Shown piece after piece: positions 16,526-26,002 of a stretch of 64,000 nt of DNA; position 1 is the first letter of the stretch; every line of letters begins with the position of its first letter. Source of the stretch: Prevotella sp. UBA2756 (GTDB lineage: Bacteria; Bacteroidota; Bacteroidia; Bacteroidales; Bacteroidaceae); contig DEJE01000016.1 in NCBI GenBank assembly GCA_002353205.1, forward strand, positions 62,001-126,000. The letters run 5' to 3'. The translations under genes and the position numbers were made by a program. The notes under the pieces were generated by a model. The model was not told the DNA's origin and did no database searches. It saw nothing but the letters and a program-made list of their open reading frames with translations.

Positions 16526-16560
16526 TAAAAAAGCAAGCCGAAAGCACTGTTCCGGCTTGC
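16526..16560 (-). terminator. Rho-independent terminator of the beta-helix gene
   Basis: GCAAGCCG (16533-16540) pairs with CGGCTTGC (16553-16560); the minus strand then reads six T. It lies just past the end of the gene at 16613. Confidence 0.9.
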
Positions 16561-16612
16561 CAAAAGCGTCATCCTGACATGATAAACGCATTGCAAAGAC
16601 ATAGAAAAATCA

Positions 16613-18592
16613 TTACCATGGCCTGCCTCCGGGACCTCCGCCGCCAGGACCTCCGCCCATATTGTCGGACGAAGACGTGGAAGCTGTGGCATCGCCGAGC
16701 GATGAGCTGCCGCTATAGACGGTGTACGTGTTGCCCGATGTCAGGCCGGCGCAGCTGATGAGCAGGCTGCTGCCCTGATCGCCACCGCCAGGACCGCCAC
16801 CGCCGGGGCCTCCCGGGGCCATGAATCCGCCGTGCTGACCGCCGGTGTAGCTGTCGGGCACGTTGAATGTGGCGATGGTCGAGGTGCCGTCGCTGACGGA
16901 TATCGTCGTCCCGCCGCTGACGCTGCCCGACGAGGTGAGCACGCATTGCGAGCCCGTAGTGGCCGTGACGGCGTTGTTGCCGCCACCGATGCCGAGCACG
17001 TTGCCGCCGGTGATGTAGAGATGATAGCCTTCGGCGGCATCAAGTCCGCATTCCGGAGCCGAACTGCCACATGCGATGACCGTTCCGCCCGAGATGGTCA
17101 AGTCGCCGTTGGAGTCGATGGCGTCGTTGTTGGCAGCGACTACGGTGACGTTGCCGCCCTTGATGAACATGTCGCCCTTCGAGTTCAGGCCGTCGTCGTA
17201 GGCGTTGACGGTCACTGTGCCGTCGCTGATGGTCATCACGGCCTTGCTCTCTATGCCCTCGGCGTTGTAGCCCTCCGTGCTGACGCTGATCGTGCCGCCG
17301 CTGATATCGATGTTGCCGTCAGCCTTGATGCCCTTGGCCGATGAGTAGAGACTGCTGTCGATGTTGTCGGTGTTGCCCGTGAAGTTATGATTCTCCGAGC
17401 TTCCCTGGTTGCTGTAGAACAGTCCGCCGGTGGTCTTCACGTCGATCGTTCCGCCCGAGATGGTCAGGTTGCCGTCGCACTTAGCCCCTTTGCCGCCCGA
17501 ACCCGAGCTTACGAGGGTGATGGTGCCGCCCGAGATGGTCATGTTGCCGTCGCAGCTCAGTCCTGCAGAGGCTTTCGTCTCCAGGTCTTCGCTGTCCCAC
17601 GCGCCGTTGCCAGTCGTCGTCACGGTGATGTTGCCGCCGCTGATGGTCATGTCGCCGTCGCCCTTGATGCCCTTGGCCGCCGCAGCCGTGGTGCTGACAT
17701 TCAGCGTGCCGTCGATGATATAGATGTTTCCGCTGTCTTCGTCCTCGTGGTCGGTGGTCTCGCCTGTCGACTCGGTGCCGTCGATTTCTACCTGAATGCC
17801 GTCGTCGCCGGTGCCGCTGATGTTGAGCGTGCCGCTCTCCATCAGGAAGTATTCCTTGCATTGCACACCGTCCTTGACGGCCGCGAGCACGTTGATGGTG
17901 CAGTTTTTCATCTCCATGTATTCGCCCACCTTGATGGCATGAGCCGTCTGACCGTAGACATTGAGCGTCCCCTTGCCCTTGAACTCAGCGTGCCCCTTCA
18001 CCACGAGGCAGCCTTTCTGCGAGAGCCCGGCCCCGTCGGTCAGCGTGTTCTCGGTGTCTTTCTTCACGCTGATGTTGATGCGCTTGCCGTTCTGGATGTC
18101 CATGGCCGCTCCGGCGGGGTTGGTGAGCGTGAGACCGAGGAGCTCCACGGTCGACTTGTAGCTGCCAGAGAGCGAGAACTCGCCGTCGGATGACGATCCG
18201 GAAAGCGAATAGGTTATCTCGCCCACGTTGTCGGCACTCACATCGTCGCTCTGCACGATGGCGACATGAGCTCCGCTGACCGTCGGCTCCACATACTGGG
18301 CCACGTTACCGGCCACAACAACAGTTGCTTCGCTGCCATTGTAGCTCACGGTCACCGTGTTGTCGGTCACCTCTGCTTCGTCGATAAAGATTTTGGTGAT
18401 GTCGTTCACGGCAAAGGACTTGCCGAGAATGGTCAGTGTCGTTGCGTTGGTGTAGTTCATGTCGCCTGCCTGGGCTGCCGGGAACTGGTAGGTGACGCTG
18501 CCCACCACCACGTTCATGGTCTGCGCCTGTGCTGCTATCGTCAGCACGAGTGCTGCTATGAGACTGTTGATTCTGTTCTTCATACACTTCAT
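16613..18592 (-). CDS. Secreted carbohydrate-binding-type beta-helix protein (Cthe_2159-like)
   Basis: 659 residues. A signal peptide (residues 1-24, ending AAQAQ) is followed by a domain of unknown kind (25-110) and then a long run of short repeats of the pattern GDMTISGGTITVxx with KGIKxDGNxxISGG variants. This is typical of the Cthe_2159 family of polygalacturonate-binding beta-helix proteins. Tail residues 560-659 are rich in glycine and proline (APGGPGGGGPGGGDQ and a final GGGPGGGGPGGRPW). A second ATG at 18583 is an equally good start. The gene has its own terminator and splits the ilv-thioesterase neighbourhood, suggesting a later insertion. Binding target not known here. Confidence 0.75.
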   Translation of the reverse strand: MKCMKNRINSLIAALVLTIAAQAQTMNVVVGSVTYQFPAAQAGDMNYTNATTLTILGKSFAVNDITKIFIDEAEVTDNTVTVSYNGSEATVVVAGNVAQYVEPTVSGAHVAIVQSDDVSADNVGEITYSLSGSSSDGEFSLSGSYKSTVELLGLTLTNPAGAAMDIQNGKRINISVKKDTENTLTDGAGLSQKGCLVVKGHAEFKGKGTLNVYGQTAHAIKVGEYMEMKNCTINVLAAVKDGVQCKEYFLMESGTLNISGTGDDGIQVEIDGTESTGETTDHEDEDSGNIYIIDGTLNVSTTAAAAKGIKGDGDMTISGGNITVTTTGNGAWDSEDLETKASAGLSCDGNMTISGGTITLVSSGSGGKGAKCDGNLTISGGTIDVKTTGGLFYSNQGSSENHNFTGNTDNIDSSLYSSAKGIKADGNIDISGGTISVSTEGYNAEGIESKAVMTISDGTVTVNAYDDGLNSKGDMFIKGGNVTVVAANNDAIDSNGDLTISGGTVIACGSSAPECGLDAAEGYHLYITGGNVLGIGGGNNAVTATTGSQCVLTSSGSVSGGTTISVSDGTSTIATFNVPDSYTGGQHGGFMAPGGPGGGGPGGGDQGSSLLISCAGLTSGNTYTVYSGSSSLGDATASTSSSDNMGGGPGGGGPGGRPW

Positions 18593-18800
18593 GTTTTGTA
18601 GAATTTGCTTGCAAAGATAGGCGTTCCAGCCCTGTCAGGCAAATTCTTTCAACCAACAGCCCGTTTCTTTCAGCCAACCGCAGCCCCAGTGTCGGACTCT
18701 TTTCCTTCTTCCGTCGTGAAGTCTCTTCGTTATGTTCTTATGTCATTATGCTTCTTTATGTGCTTATGCTTTGAAGTCCTGCCGTTTAGTTCTTATGCTG

Positions 18801-19376
18801 TCACGCCTCTTTGCTATGCTCTTTTGTCTGTTCTTCCTCGTTATGCTTCTTCTCCTGCTTCTCCAGGAAGTCGGTGACCTGCTCAACGGTGCTGCGCGTG
18901 ACGGCCACTCGACCGCTGCGGGTGTACTGAAGCACGCAGTTGAACTTGTCGAGAGCGAAGTAGAGGTCGGTGATTTCCTCGGTCATACCGCCCAGCATGA
19001 CGGCCACATAGGTTGGGTTCACCTCCATGACGTTACCACCCACGGTCCGAATGATGCGCGAGATGTCGGGATTCTCGAGCACGATGGGCGTCGACAGTTT
19101 GTAGAGTCCCACCTCACGGATGAAGAGTTGGTCATCGGTGTAGTAGTTAGCCTTCACCACATCGATTTTCTTCTCTATCTGTTTGGTGATTTTCACTATC
19201 TGGTCCTCGTCGCTCCACGCCGTGATGGTGTATTTATGCACCCCGGGGATGCTGCTTGCCGACACGTTGAGACTCTCGATGTTCACCTGACGACGGGTGA
19301 ACACCGCCGTTATCTGGTTCAGGATACCGGCCACATTCTCCGAGTAGACCAGCAGCGTATATAGTTTCTTTTCCAT
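18801..19376 (-). CDS. ilvN: Acetolactate synthase small (regulatory) subunit
   Basis: 191 residues. Two ACT-like domains bind valine for feedback control of the catalytic subunit: residues 1-78 begin LYTLLVYSENVAGILNQITAVF, with the family NVSASSIPGVHKYTI segment, and the C-terminal half covers 79-165. The tail (QEKKHNEEEQTKEHSKEA) is charged and low in complexity. Start MEKKLYTLL at 19376 is preferred over two upstream methionines that would add eight residues. It follows ilvB after a 90-bp gap that holds a 7-bp tandem array. Confidence 0.92.
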   Translation of the reverse strand: MEKKLYTLLVYSENVAGILNQITAVFTRRQVNIESLNVSASSIPGVHKYTITAWSDEDQIVKITKQIEKKIDVVKANYYTDDQLFIREVGLYKLSTPIVLENPDISRIIRTVGGNVMEVNPTYVAVMLGGMTEEITDLYFALDKFNCVLQYTRSGRVAVTRSTVEQVTDFLEKQEKKHNEEEQTKEHSKEA

Positions 19377-19420
19377 GATCATCATCCTAAATTGCAGCAA
19401 GAGTCCGTTAATGCTAAGCT

Positions 19421-19462
19421 CTTGACGCGTAATTCTTTACTCTTGACTCGTGATTCTTAACT
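19421..19462. repeat. 7-bp tandem array between ilvB and ilvN
   Basis: Six degenerate 7-bp units (CTTGACG, CGTAATT, CTTTACT, CTTGACT, CGTGATT, CTTAACT) lie between the ilvB stop and the ilvN start, 44 bp from the latter. Confidence 0.55.
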
Positions 19463-19466
19463 TCAC

Positions 19467-21170
19467 CTACATTTCCAGCATCATGTCGTTGACGTTCATT
19501 CCCGGCGGAGTAATCGGCAGCACGTCGTCGTCTTCCTTGATGGCACATTCCAGAATGTAGGGTCCCGGCGTGTGGAGCATCTTGGCGATGGCGTCAGCAA
19601 GGTTGCCGCGCTCGATCACCACGTCGTAGTTGATACCGTAACCGCGTGCGATGAGCTCGTAGCAAGGATTCATCATCTTCGTGAACGACTTGCGTCGGCG
19701 CCAGAACATGTCCTGCCATTGGCGCACGTTGCCCAGGTAGTTGTTGTTGAGAATGATGAGTTTCACGCCACACTGCTGCTCCATGATCGTACCCAGTTCC
19801 TCGATGCACATCTGGAAACCGCCGTCGCCCATGAAGCAACACACCGTTCGGTCGGTGGCAAACGATGCTCCGATGGCGGCCGGCATGCCGTAGCCCATGG
19901 TGCCCAAGCCTCCGCTTGTGCAGATGCTGCGCTTGTGTTTGTACTTGAAGTAGCGTGTGGAGAAGAGCTGGTTCTGTCCAACGTCGGTCACGAGTACGGT
20001 GTCGTCGGGAGCCTGTTCGGCCACGGCATTCACCACTTCGCCCATAAGTAGCGGTCCTTCAGAGGGATGTATGGCCGGTTCGATGACCTTCTGTCGCTCC
20101 TTCATGTCGAGTTCGCGGAACGATTCGCGCCACTCCCGGTGCTTGTTCTTATAGAGAAGCGCCGTGATAGCGGGGAGCGACTCTTTGCAGTCGGCCACTA
20201 CGGCCACGTCGGTCTTCACGTTCTTGTCGATTTCCGAACGGTCGATGTCCAGCTGGATGATCTTCGCCTGCTTGGCATACGTGCTCACATTGCCCGTCAC
20301 ACGGTCGCTGAAACGCATGCCGATGGCTATCAGCACGTCGCACTCCTGCTCTTTCAGGTTGACGGCATAGTTGCCGTGCATGCCGAGCATGCCCACGTTG
20401 AGCGGATGATCTGACGCCAGGGCCGACAGTCCGAGCATGGTGCGGCCGGCAGGAATGTCGGCTTTCTCGAGGAAAGCCTTCAGCTCTTCATGTGCATTTC
20501 CCAGCTCCACGCCCTGTCCGACGAGCGCCAGCGGTCGACGGGCATTGTTGATCAGGTCGGCAGCTTGGCGCACGGCATCGTCGTCGAGCTGCGGATAAGG
20601 AATGTAGGAGCGCACGAAGTTGACCCGCGTCGGCTCCCACTCCGTGGTCTCCACCTGTGCATTTCGCGCGAAGTCGAGCACCACCGGTCCGGGACGTCCG
20701 CTGCGTGCGATGTAGAAAGCACGGCTCACAGCCCATGCCACATCCTCGGCCCGACGTATCTGGTAGCTCCATTTGGAGATGGGTTGAGCCACACCGACAA
20801 GGTCTACCTCCTGAAAAGCATCCGTGCCGAGCGACGAAATGGCTACCTGACCTGCTATGACGACAATCGGTGTGGAGTCCATCATCGCATCGGCCACGCC
20901 GGTCAGCGTGTTGGTAGCTCCCGGTCCGCTGGTGACCAAGGCCACACCCACCTGTCCCGACACGCGGGCAAAGCCTTCGGCAGCATGGGTGGCCGCCTGC
21001 TCGTGGCGCACGAGTATGTGGTCGAAACACTTCTTTTCGCCTCGTGTATAGTCGAAGAGCGCATCGTAGACAGGCATGATGGCACCGCCGGGATAGCCGA
21101 AGATGGTTGTCACGCCCTCTGCCTTCAAGGCGCGCATGAGTGCTTTCGCTCCTGTTATCTTTTCCTTCAT
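19467..21170 (-). CDS. ilvB: Acetolactate synthase large (catalytic) subunit
   Basis: 567 residues. A ThDP-dependent enzyme condensing two pyruvates, or pyruvate and 2-oxobutyrate. The ThDP-activating glutamate is in RHEQAATHAAEGFARVSG (near residue 50); GPGATNTLTGVADA follows; the FAD-domain RFSDRVTGN is near 270; and the Mg-ThDP motif MGDGGFQMCIEEL...NNNYLG is near 430-460. Start MKEKITGAKALMRAL at 21170 fits family N-termini; upstream in-frame residues look non-coding. Order ilvD-ilvB-ilvN with short gaps indicates one transcript from the ilvD promoter. Confidence 0.95.
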   Translation of the reverse strand: MKEKITGAKALMRALKAEGVTTIFGYPGGAIMPVYDALFDYTRGEKKCFDHILVRHEQAATHAAEGFARVSGQVGVALVTSGPGATNTLTGVADAMMDSTPIVVIAGQVAISSLGTDAFQEVDLVGVAQPISKWSYQIRRAEDVAWAVSRAFYIARSGRPGPVVLDFARNAQVETTEWEPTRVNFVRSYIPYPQLDDDAVRQAADLINNARRPLALVGQGVELGNAHEELKAFLEKADIPAGRTMLGLSALASDHPLNVGMLGMHGNYAVNLKEQECDVLIAIGMRFSDRVTGNVSTYAKQAKIIQLDIDRSEIDKNVKTDVAVVADCKESLPAITALLYKNKHREWRESFRELDMKERQKVIEPAIHPSEGPLLMGEVVNAVAEQAPDDTVLVTDVGQNQLFSTRYFKYKHKRSICTSGGLGTMGYGMPAAIGASFATDRTVCCFMGDGGFQMCIEELGTIMEQQCGVKLIILNNNYLGNVRQWQDMFWRRRKSFTKMMNPCYELIARGYGINYDVVIERGNLADAIAKMLHTPGPYILECAIKEDDDVLPITPPGMNVNDMMLEM

Positions 21171-21257
21171 ATAATCGTTTCCTTGTTGTTCGGGAATGCC
21201 ACGGCCGCTCGCGCCGAAAAGCACGATGCAAAGCGACGAGGAGTGGCACGCTGGTCC

Positions 21258-23060
21258 TTAATCTATGATTCTCACACCGCCCTTGTCGGCCGACGATACG
21301 CTCTGGGCATAAGCCCTCAAGGCCTTGCTCACCGTGCGCTTCCGGCGTAGCGGTTGCTGCTGGCGGGCGTTCAGTTCGTCGTCGCTCAGCAGCACATTGA
21401 TGCTGCGACTGGGAATATCAATCTCGATGATGTCGCCATCCTTGATTTTTCCGATGTTACCACCGGCAGCAGCTTCGGGTGATATGTGCCCGATCGAAAG
21501 GCCACTGGTGCCTCCTGAGAAGCGTCCGTCGGTAATCAGGGCGCACTCTTTACCAAGGTGCATGCTCTTAATATAAGAGGTGGGATAAAGCATTTCCTGC
21601 ATGCCGGGGCCGCCTTTGGGACCTTCGTGAGTGATGACCACGCAGTCGCCACTCTTCACGCGACCGCCGAGAATGCCCTCGCAAGCGTCTTCCTGCGAGT
21701 CGAACACCACGGCGGGTCCTCGGAAGTGCCACAATTCCTCGTCGACACCAGCTGTCTTCACCACGCAACCGTCTTGTGCTATATTGCCGAAGAGCACGGC
21801 CAGACCTCCGTCTTTGGTGTAGGCATGCTCGATGGCGCGGATGCAACCGTTCGCGCGATCGGTGTCAAGCGTGCCCCATGAGGCGTTTTGCGACCCCATA
21901 CGGGTGGAGAAACGGTTGCCAGGAGCACTCTGATAGATGCGGTTGGCTTCGTCGTCGATGCACTCCCCGGTGATGTCGTATTTGCGAATGGCCTCGCCCA
22001 GTGTGCTGCCATCCACGCGGTGGCAGTCCAGACGGAGCAAATCGCCTTTTGAAAGCTCGTTCATGATGCCAAGGATGCCACCGGCGCGGTTGCATTCCTG
22101 CACGCTGTACTTCTGCGTGTTGGGCGCCAGTTTGCACAGACAGGGCACCTTGCGGCTCAGTTTGTCGATGTCCTGCATCGTGAAGTCCACGCCAGCCTCC
22201 TGTGCCACTGCCAGCAGGTGGAGCACGGTGTTGGTGCTTCCGCCCATGGCGATGTCGAGCGTCATGGCGTTGAGGAAGGCATCACGGGTAGCAATGCTGC
22301 GTGGCAGCACCGACTCGTCGCCCTCTTCGTAGTATTTCATGGCGTTGTTCACAATCTGCCGAGCCGCATCGCGGAAGAGCTTGATGCGGTTTTCATGCGT
22401 GGCCAGGATGGTACCGTTGCCGGGGAGCGACAGTCCGATGGCCTCGGTGAGCGAGTTCATCGAGTTGGCGGTAAACATTCCCGAGCACGAACCGCAACCA
22501 GGACAGGCGCAATTCTCCAGTTGTGCCATCTCTTCGTCGCTGATGCTGGGGTCGGCACCCTTGATCATGGCTGTCACCAGGTCGGCATTCTCGCCGCGCC
22601 AGCGTCCGGCCTCCATCGGACCGCCCGAACAGAACACCGTGGGAATGTTCAGACGCATGGCAGCCATCAGCATTCCGGGCGTCACCTTGTCGCAGTTGGA
22701 GATGCAGATCATTGCGTCGGCCTTGTGAGCGTTGACCATATATTCCACCGAGTCGGCGATGATGTCGCGCGAAGGCAGCGAGTAGAGCATGCCGTCGTGC
22801 CCCATGGCGATGCCGTCGTCGATGGCAATGGTGTTGAACTCGGCGGCATAGCAGCCCATTTTCTCTATCTCTTCGCGCACAATCTGCCCGATTTCGTGCA
22901 AGTGTGTGTGTCCCGGAACAAACTGGGTGAACGAGTTGACCACGGCAATGATGGGCTTACCAAACTGCTCGCGCTTCATGCCCGTGGCCACCCAGAGGGC
23001 TCGCGAGCCCGCCATACGACGTCCTTCAGTGCAAACTGAACTTCTCAACTGATGTTTCAT
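21258..23060 (-). CDS. ilvD: Dihydroxy-acid dehydratase
   Basis: 600 residues. Dehydrates 2,3-dihydroxy-isovalerate and -methylvalerate using an iron-sulfur cluster. Cluster cysteines are visible in SNCDKVTPGM (near residue 122) and CPGCGSCSGMFTANSMN (near 195). The C-terminal domain shows TDGRFSGGTSGLSIGHISPEA (catalytic region, near 515). Length fits the longer type I IlvD/Edd family. A promoter lies 48 bp upstream, so this is the first gene of the ilvDBN operon. Confidence 0.95.
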   Translation of the reverse strand: MKHQLRSSVCTEGRRMAGSRALWVATGMKREQFGKPIIAVVNSFTQFVPGHTHLHEIGQIVREEIEKMGCYAAEFNTIAIDDGIAMGHDGMLYSLPSRDIIADSVEYMVNAHKADAMICISNCDKVTPGMLMAAMRLNIPTVFCSGGPMEAGRWRGENADLVTAMIKGADPSISDEEMAQLENCACPGCGSCSGMFTANSMNSLTEAIGLSLPGNGTILATHENRIKLFRDAARQIVNNAMKYYEEGDESVLPRSIATRDAFLNAMTLDIAMGGSTNTVLHLLAVAQEAGVDFTMQDIDKLSRKVPCLCKLAPNTQKYSVQECNRAGGILGIMNELSKGDLLRLDCHRVDGSTLGEAIRKYDITGECIDDEANRIYQSAPGNRFSTRMGSQNASWGTLDTDRANGCIRAIEHAYTKDGGLAVLFGNIAQDGCVVKTAGVDEELWHFRGPAVVFDSQEDACEGILGGRVKSGDCVVITHEGPKGGPGMQEMLYPTSYIKSMHLGKECALITDGRFSGGTSGLSIGHISPEAAAGGNIGKIKDGDIIEIDIPSRSINVLLSDDELNARQQQPLRRKRTVSKALRAYAQSVSSADKGGVRIID

Positions 23061-23107
23061 CGTCTTTATTTCTTTATAATCTTGTTACCTTAAATATATA
23101 ATGGCTG

Positions 23108-23138
23108 CAAAGTTAATCAGTTTTTATTATATCTACAA
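23108..23138 (-). promoter_or_regulatory. Promoter of the ilvDBN operon
   Basis: On the minus strand TTG (23136-23138) and TAACTTTG (23108-23115) are 20 bp apart. The predicted start of transcription lies about 40 nt before ATG 23060, leaving no room for a long attenuator. Confidence 0.65.
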
Positions 23139-23368
23139 CTATTTTGTTAATAAAAATACAATAACAAACGGAATAACTTCGTTTTTGACACAGAAAAACA
23201 ATAATATGTAATAAATATAAAAGAACGCGCAACAAAAAGCATCACCACGAAACGCAGCACCCGATGATCTTCCACAATCAGCCTTCAGGGCGCCATATCG
23301 GGCGGAAAAGAAATATCTTCGCGCTATCTTTCCGAATCTCGAATAATTTGTTTACCTTTGCCATCGCA
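23139..23368. other. AT-rich divergent spacer between ilvD and cobU
   Basis: About 230 bp upstream of cobU. TACCTTTG at 23353-23360 resembles a -7 box, but it is only 8 bp from the ATG and lacks a -33 partner. I looked for a cobalamin riboswitch (B12 box, GCCACTG-type core) before cobU and did not see one. Confidence 0.4.
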
Positions 23369-23938
23369 ATGAGAAAGATCATCTTGATAACCGGAGGACA
23401 ACGCTCAGGAAAGAGTGTGCAGGCCGAACGGCTGGCACTGAGCCTGAGCCCGCAGCCCGTCTACATGGCAACGGCCCACATCTGGGACGATGAGTTCCGC
23501 CAGCGTGTGGCCCGCCATCAGGAACGTCGAGGCTCACAATGGACCAACATCGAGGAGGAGAAATGGCTCAGCCGGCACGATGTGACGGGCCGCGTGGTGG
23601 TCGTCGACTGCATCACGCTCTGGTGCACCAACTTCTTCTTCGACCGAACGGCCAACGAGTGGGAGCAACCTACTGTCGACGAGGCCCTGGCCGCCTTGCA
23701 AGCCGAGTTCGACAAGTTCACGCAGCAAGAGGCCACCTTCATCTTCGTCACCAACGAGATTGGAAGCGGGGGTGTCAGCGAGAATGCCATTCAGCGGAAG
23801 TTCACCGACCTGGAGGGTTGGATGAACCAATATGTGGCCTCGAAGGCCGACGAGGTGATCCTGATGGTGAGCGGCATTGCGGTGAAGATCAAGTCTTCAC
23901 AAGATTCTCCAACCTTAGCACACAGCGAAAAACGATGA
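23369..23938 (+). CDS. cobU: Adenosylcobinamide kinase / adenosylcobinamide-phosphate guanylyltransferase
   Basis: 189 residues. Phosphorylates adenosylcobinamide and transfers GMP to it, in nucleotide-loop assembly of cobalamin. P-loop ITGGQRSGKSVQAERLA at residues 6-22; the second conserved stretch RRGSQWTNIEEE follows the GMP-attachment histidine region ARHQERR (near 50); then VVDCITLWCTNFFF and VTNEIGSGGV. Start MRKIILITGG is chosen because it brings the P-loop to the N-terminus. The stop overlaps the next start (ATGA), so translation is coupled to cobT. Confidence 0.92.
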   Translation: MRKIILITGGQRSGKSVQAERLALSLSPQPVYMATAHIWDDEFRQRVARHQERRGSQWTNIEEEKWLSRHDVTGRVVVVDCITLWCTNFFFDRTANEWEQPTVDEALAALQAEFDKFTQQEATFIFVTNEIGSGGVSENAIQRKFTDLEGWMNQYVASKADEVILMVSGIAVKIKSSQDSPTLAHSEKR

Positions 23939-25041
23939 GAGCATTTGAAATCGTGGCACCCGACGAGAGGTTGCGCACAGAGATACAAGAAAAGACAGAC
24001 AACCTGAACAAGCCCAAAGGGTCGCTCGGCCGACTGGAATCGCTGGCCATGCAGGTCTGCCTGGTGCAGCAGACGCTCTGTCCTGAGCTGCGTCATCCCT
24101 GCCACCTGCTGCTGGGCGGCGACCACGGCATCGAGCGCGAAGGGGTGAGCGTGTCGCCACGCGACGTCACATGGCAGCAGATGATCAACTTCACGCGTGG
24201 CGGTGGGGGTGTCAACATGTTCTGCCGCCAGCACGGGTTCAAGCTCCGCATCGTCGATGTGGGCGTGGATCACGACCTAAGTCAGGTGGAAGGCATCACC
24301 GACCGCAAGATAGCTCGCGGAACAAAGAACTTCCTCCACGAGCCCGCCATGAGCGAAGATGAATACTGTCAGGCCATCGCCACGGGTACGGCACTGGTGG
24401 ATGAGTGCCACAACGAGGGCTGCAACATCGTCTGCATCGGCGAGATGGGCATCGCCAACACGTCGCCGAGCAGTATCTGGATGCATCTTTTTGGAAACAT
24501 CGCGCTCGACGAGTGCATCGGTGCCGGTGCCGGACTCGACGCGCCGGGCATCGGCCACAAGCGAGAGGTGCTTCACGCAGCCGTCAGGCGGTTTCTCGAA
24601 ACCCACGCCGACGTGCGGACAGCTCTCAACGACAGCCGACGCAACGCCGCGAGCGACAGCAACATTCCACAAGAGGCGATATCGCTCATCATCCGCTATT
24701 TCGGCGGCTTCGAGATGGTCACTGCCATCGGGGCGATGCTGCGTGCCGCTGAGCTGAAGATGCTCGTCATGGTCGACGGATTCATCATGTCGGCCTGCGC
24801 ACTGGCAGCTTCAAAGCTATCGCCGGCCGTGCTGCCCTACATGATTTTCGGCCATTGTGGCGACGAGAGCGGGCACCAGCGCATGCTCAGTCTGATGCAC
24901 GCCGAACCGCTGCTCCGCCTCGGCATGCGTCTGGGCGAAGGAACGGGAGCGCTCTGTGCATATCCCATTATCGAAAGTGCCGTCAGGATGATGAACGAGA
25001 TGAACAACTTCGAGAATGCGAACATCACCAAATACTTCTAA
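23935..25041 (+). CDS. cobT: Nicotinate-nucleotide--dimethylbenzimidazole phosphoribosyltransferase
   Basis: 368 residues. Makes alpha-ribazole phosphate from nicotinate mononucleotide and a lower-ligand base. Family signatures: NKPKGSLGRLESLA (near residue 24), GGDHGIEREGVS (near 60), the FTRGGGGVNMF loop (near 84), GEMGIANTS (near 175), GAGAGLDAPGIGHK and the C-terminal catalytic glutamate in MRLGEGTGALCAYPI (near 340). Start overlaps the cobU stop by four bases. The C-terminal SAVRMMNEMNNFENANI fits the usual end. Confidence 0.94.
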   Translation: MRAFEIVAPDERLRTEIQEKTDNLNKPKGSLGRLESLAMQVCLVQQTLCPELRHPCHLLLGGDHGIEREGVSVSPRDVTWQQMINFTRGGGGVNMFCRQHGFKLRIVDVGVDHDLSQVEGITDRKIARGTKNFLHEPAMSEDEYCQAIATGTALVDECHNEGCNIVCIGEMGIANTSPSSIWMHLFGNIALDECIGAGAGLDAPGIGHKREVLHAAVRRFLETHADVRTALNDSRRNAASDSNIPQEAISLIIRYFGGFEMVTAIGAMLRAAELKMLVMVDGFIMSACALAASKLSPAVLPYMIFGHCGDESGHQRMLSLMHAEPLLRLGMRLGEGTGALCAYPIIESAVRMMNEMNNFENANITKYF

Positions 25042-25075
25042 AGTATCGCCTGCTGATTCTGCACTCTCGGTTTTT

Positions 25076-25138
25076 CACTCTTCAGTCGTCACTCTTCACT
25101 CTCAATTCTTCACTCTTCAGTCATCACTCTTCACTAAA
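25076..25138. repeat. 7-bp tandem array between cobT and cobS
   Basis: Nine contiguous 7-bp units (CACTCTT, CAGTCGT, CACTCTT, CACTCTC, AATTCTT, CACTCTT, CAGTCAT, CACTCTT, CACTAAA) end two bases before the cobS ATG at 25141. Confidence 0.88.
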
Positions 25139-25140
25139 AA

Positions 25141-25977
25141 ATGGAAATCAATATCGACAACACAAAGTGGTACGACCGCATCTGGGCGGCGCTGATCTTC
25201 TTTACACGACTGCCGTTCTGGCGATTGCACCAACCGCCACAGGCCTGCTATCAGACCGTGGTTGAGCACTGGCCGCTGGCAGGATGGCTGACGGGCGCCG
25301 TCATGGCGGCCACCATCGTGCTCGCCTCGATGGTTTTCCCCTACTATGTGGCCGTTCTGCTCGCCATCGTGGTCCGATTGCTCATCACCGGCGCTCTCCA
25401 CGAAGACGGGCTCTGCGATTTCCTCGACGGCTTCGGCGGAGGAGGCAACGACCGCGCACGCATCCTGGCCATCATGAAAGACTCGCACATCGGAACCTAC
25501 GGCGTGCTGGGCATCACGCTCTACATGGCGCTCCTCTTCGCATGCCTGTTCTCGCTACACAGACCGTCGGTACTCATCACGGCCGACACGTCGCTCCCCT
25601 ACTTCACCGCGCTGGCGGTGTTCGCCGCCGATGCCTACAGCAAGATGCTGGCAGCGCAGATTGTCATGTTCCTGCCCTATGCGCGCACCGAAGCGACGGC
25701 CAAGAACCACACCGTCTACCGCAAGATGAGCATCCCGGCAGGCATCAGCCTTTTCATCCAGGGCATGCTGCCGCTGGCTCCACTGCTCTATTTCGGACCG
25801 GCCTACGCCCCGCTGCGGTGGGACCTGCTCATCTTCGTACCCTGCATCGTGATGTATTTCCTCTACTACCTGATGCTTCGGAAGCTGCGCGGATACACAG
25901 GCGACTGCTGCGGTGCCCTCTGTCTGCTCATCGAGCTGAGCTTCTACCTGACCTTGGTCGCTCAGTTGTATAGATAA
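25141..25977 (+). CDS. cobS: Adenosylcobinamide-GDP ribazoletransferase (cobalamin synthase)
   Basis: 278 residues, a polytopic inner-membrane enzyme joining adenosylcobinamide-GDP and alpha-ribazole(-phosphate). The Mg-binding motif region is visible as ITGALHEDGLCDFLDGFGGGG (near residue 83-100), preceded by WPLAGWLTGAVMAA. Four to six further hydrophobic segments follow, with the conserved TGDCCGA near residue 257. Length is usual. It follows a 7-bp repeat array that abuts its start codon. Confidence 0.9.
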   Translation: MEINIDNTKWYDRIWAALIFFTRLPFWRLHQPPQACYQTVVEHWPLAGWLTGAVMAATIVLASMVFPYYVAVLLAIVVRLLITGALHEDGLCDFLDGFGGGGNDRARILAIMKDSHIGTYGVLGITLYMALLFACLFSLHRPSVLITADTSLPYFTALAVFAADAYSKMLAAQIVMFLPYARTEATAKNHTVYRKMSIPAGISLFIQGMLPLAPLLYFGPAYAPLRWDLLIFVPCIVMYFLYYLMLRKLRGYTGDCCGALCLLIELSFYLTLVAQLYR

Positions 25978-26002
25978 AAAAGGCGCAATAGCAGTTTTTC
26001 TT

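Noticed and set aside
23061..23368. Cobalamin riboswitch before cobU
   Set aside because: No B12-box or conserved core was seen; the region is AT-rich and mostly belongs to the ilvD promoter.
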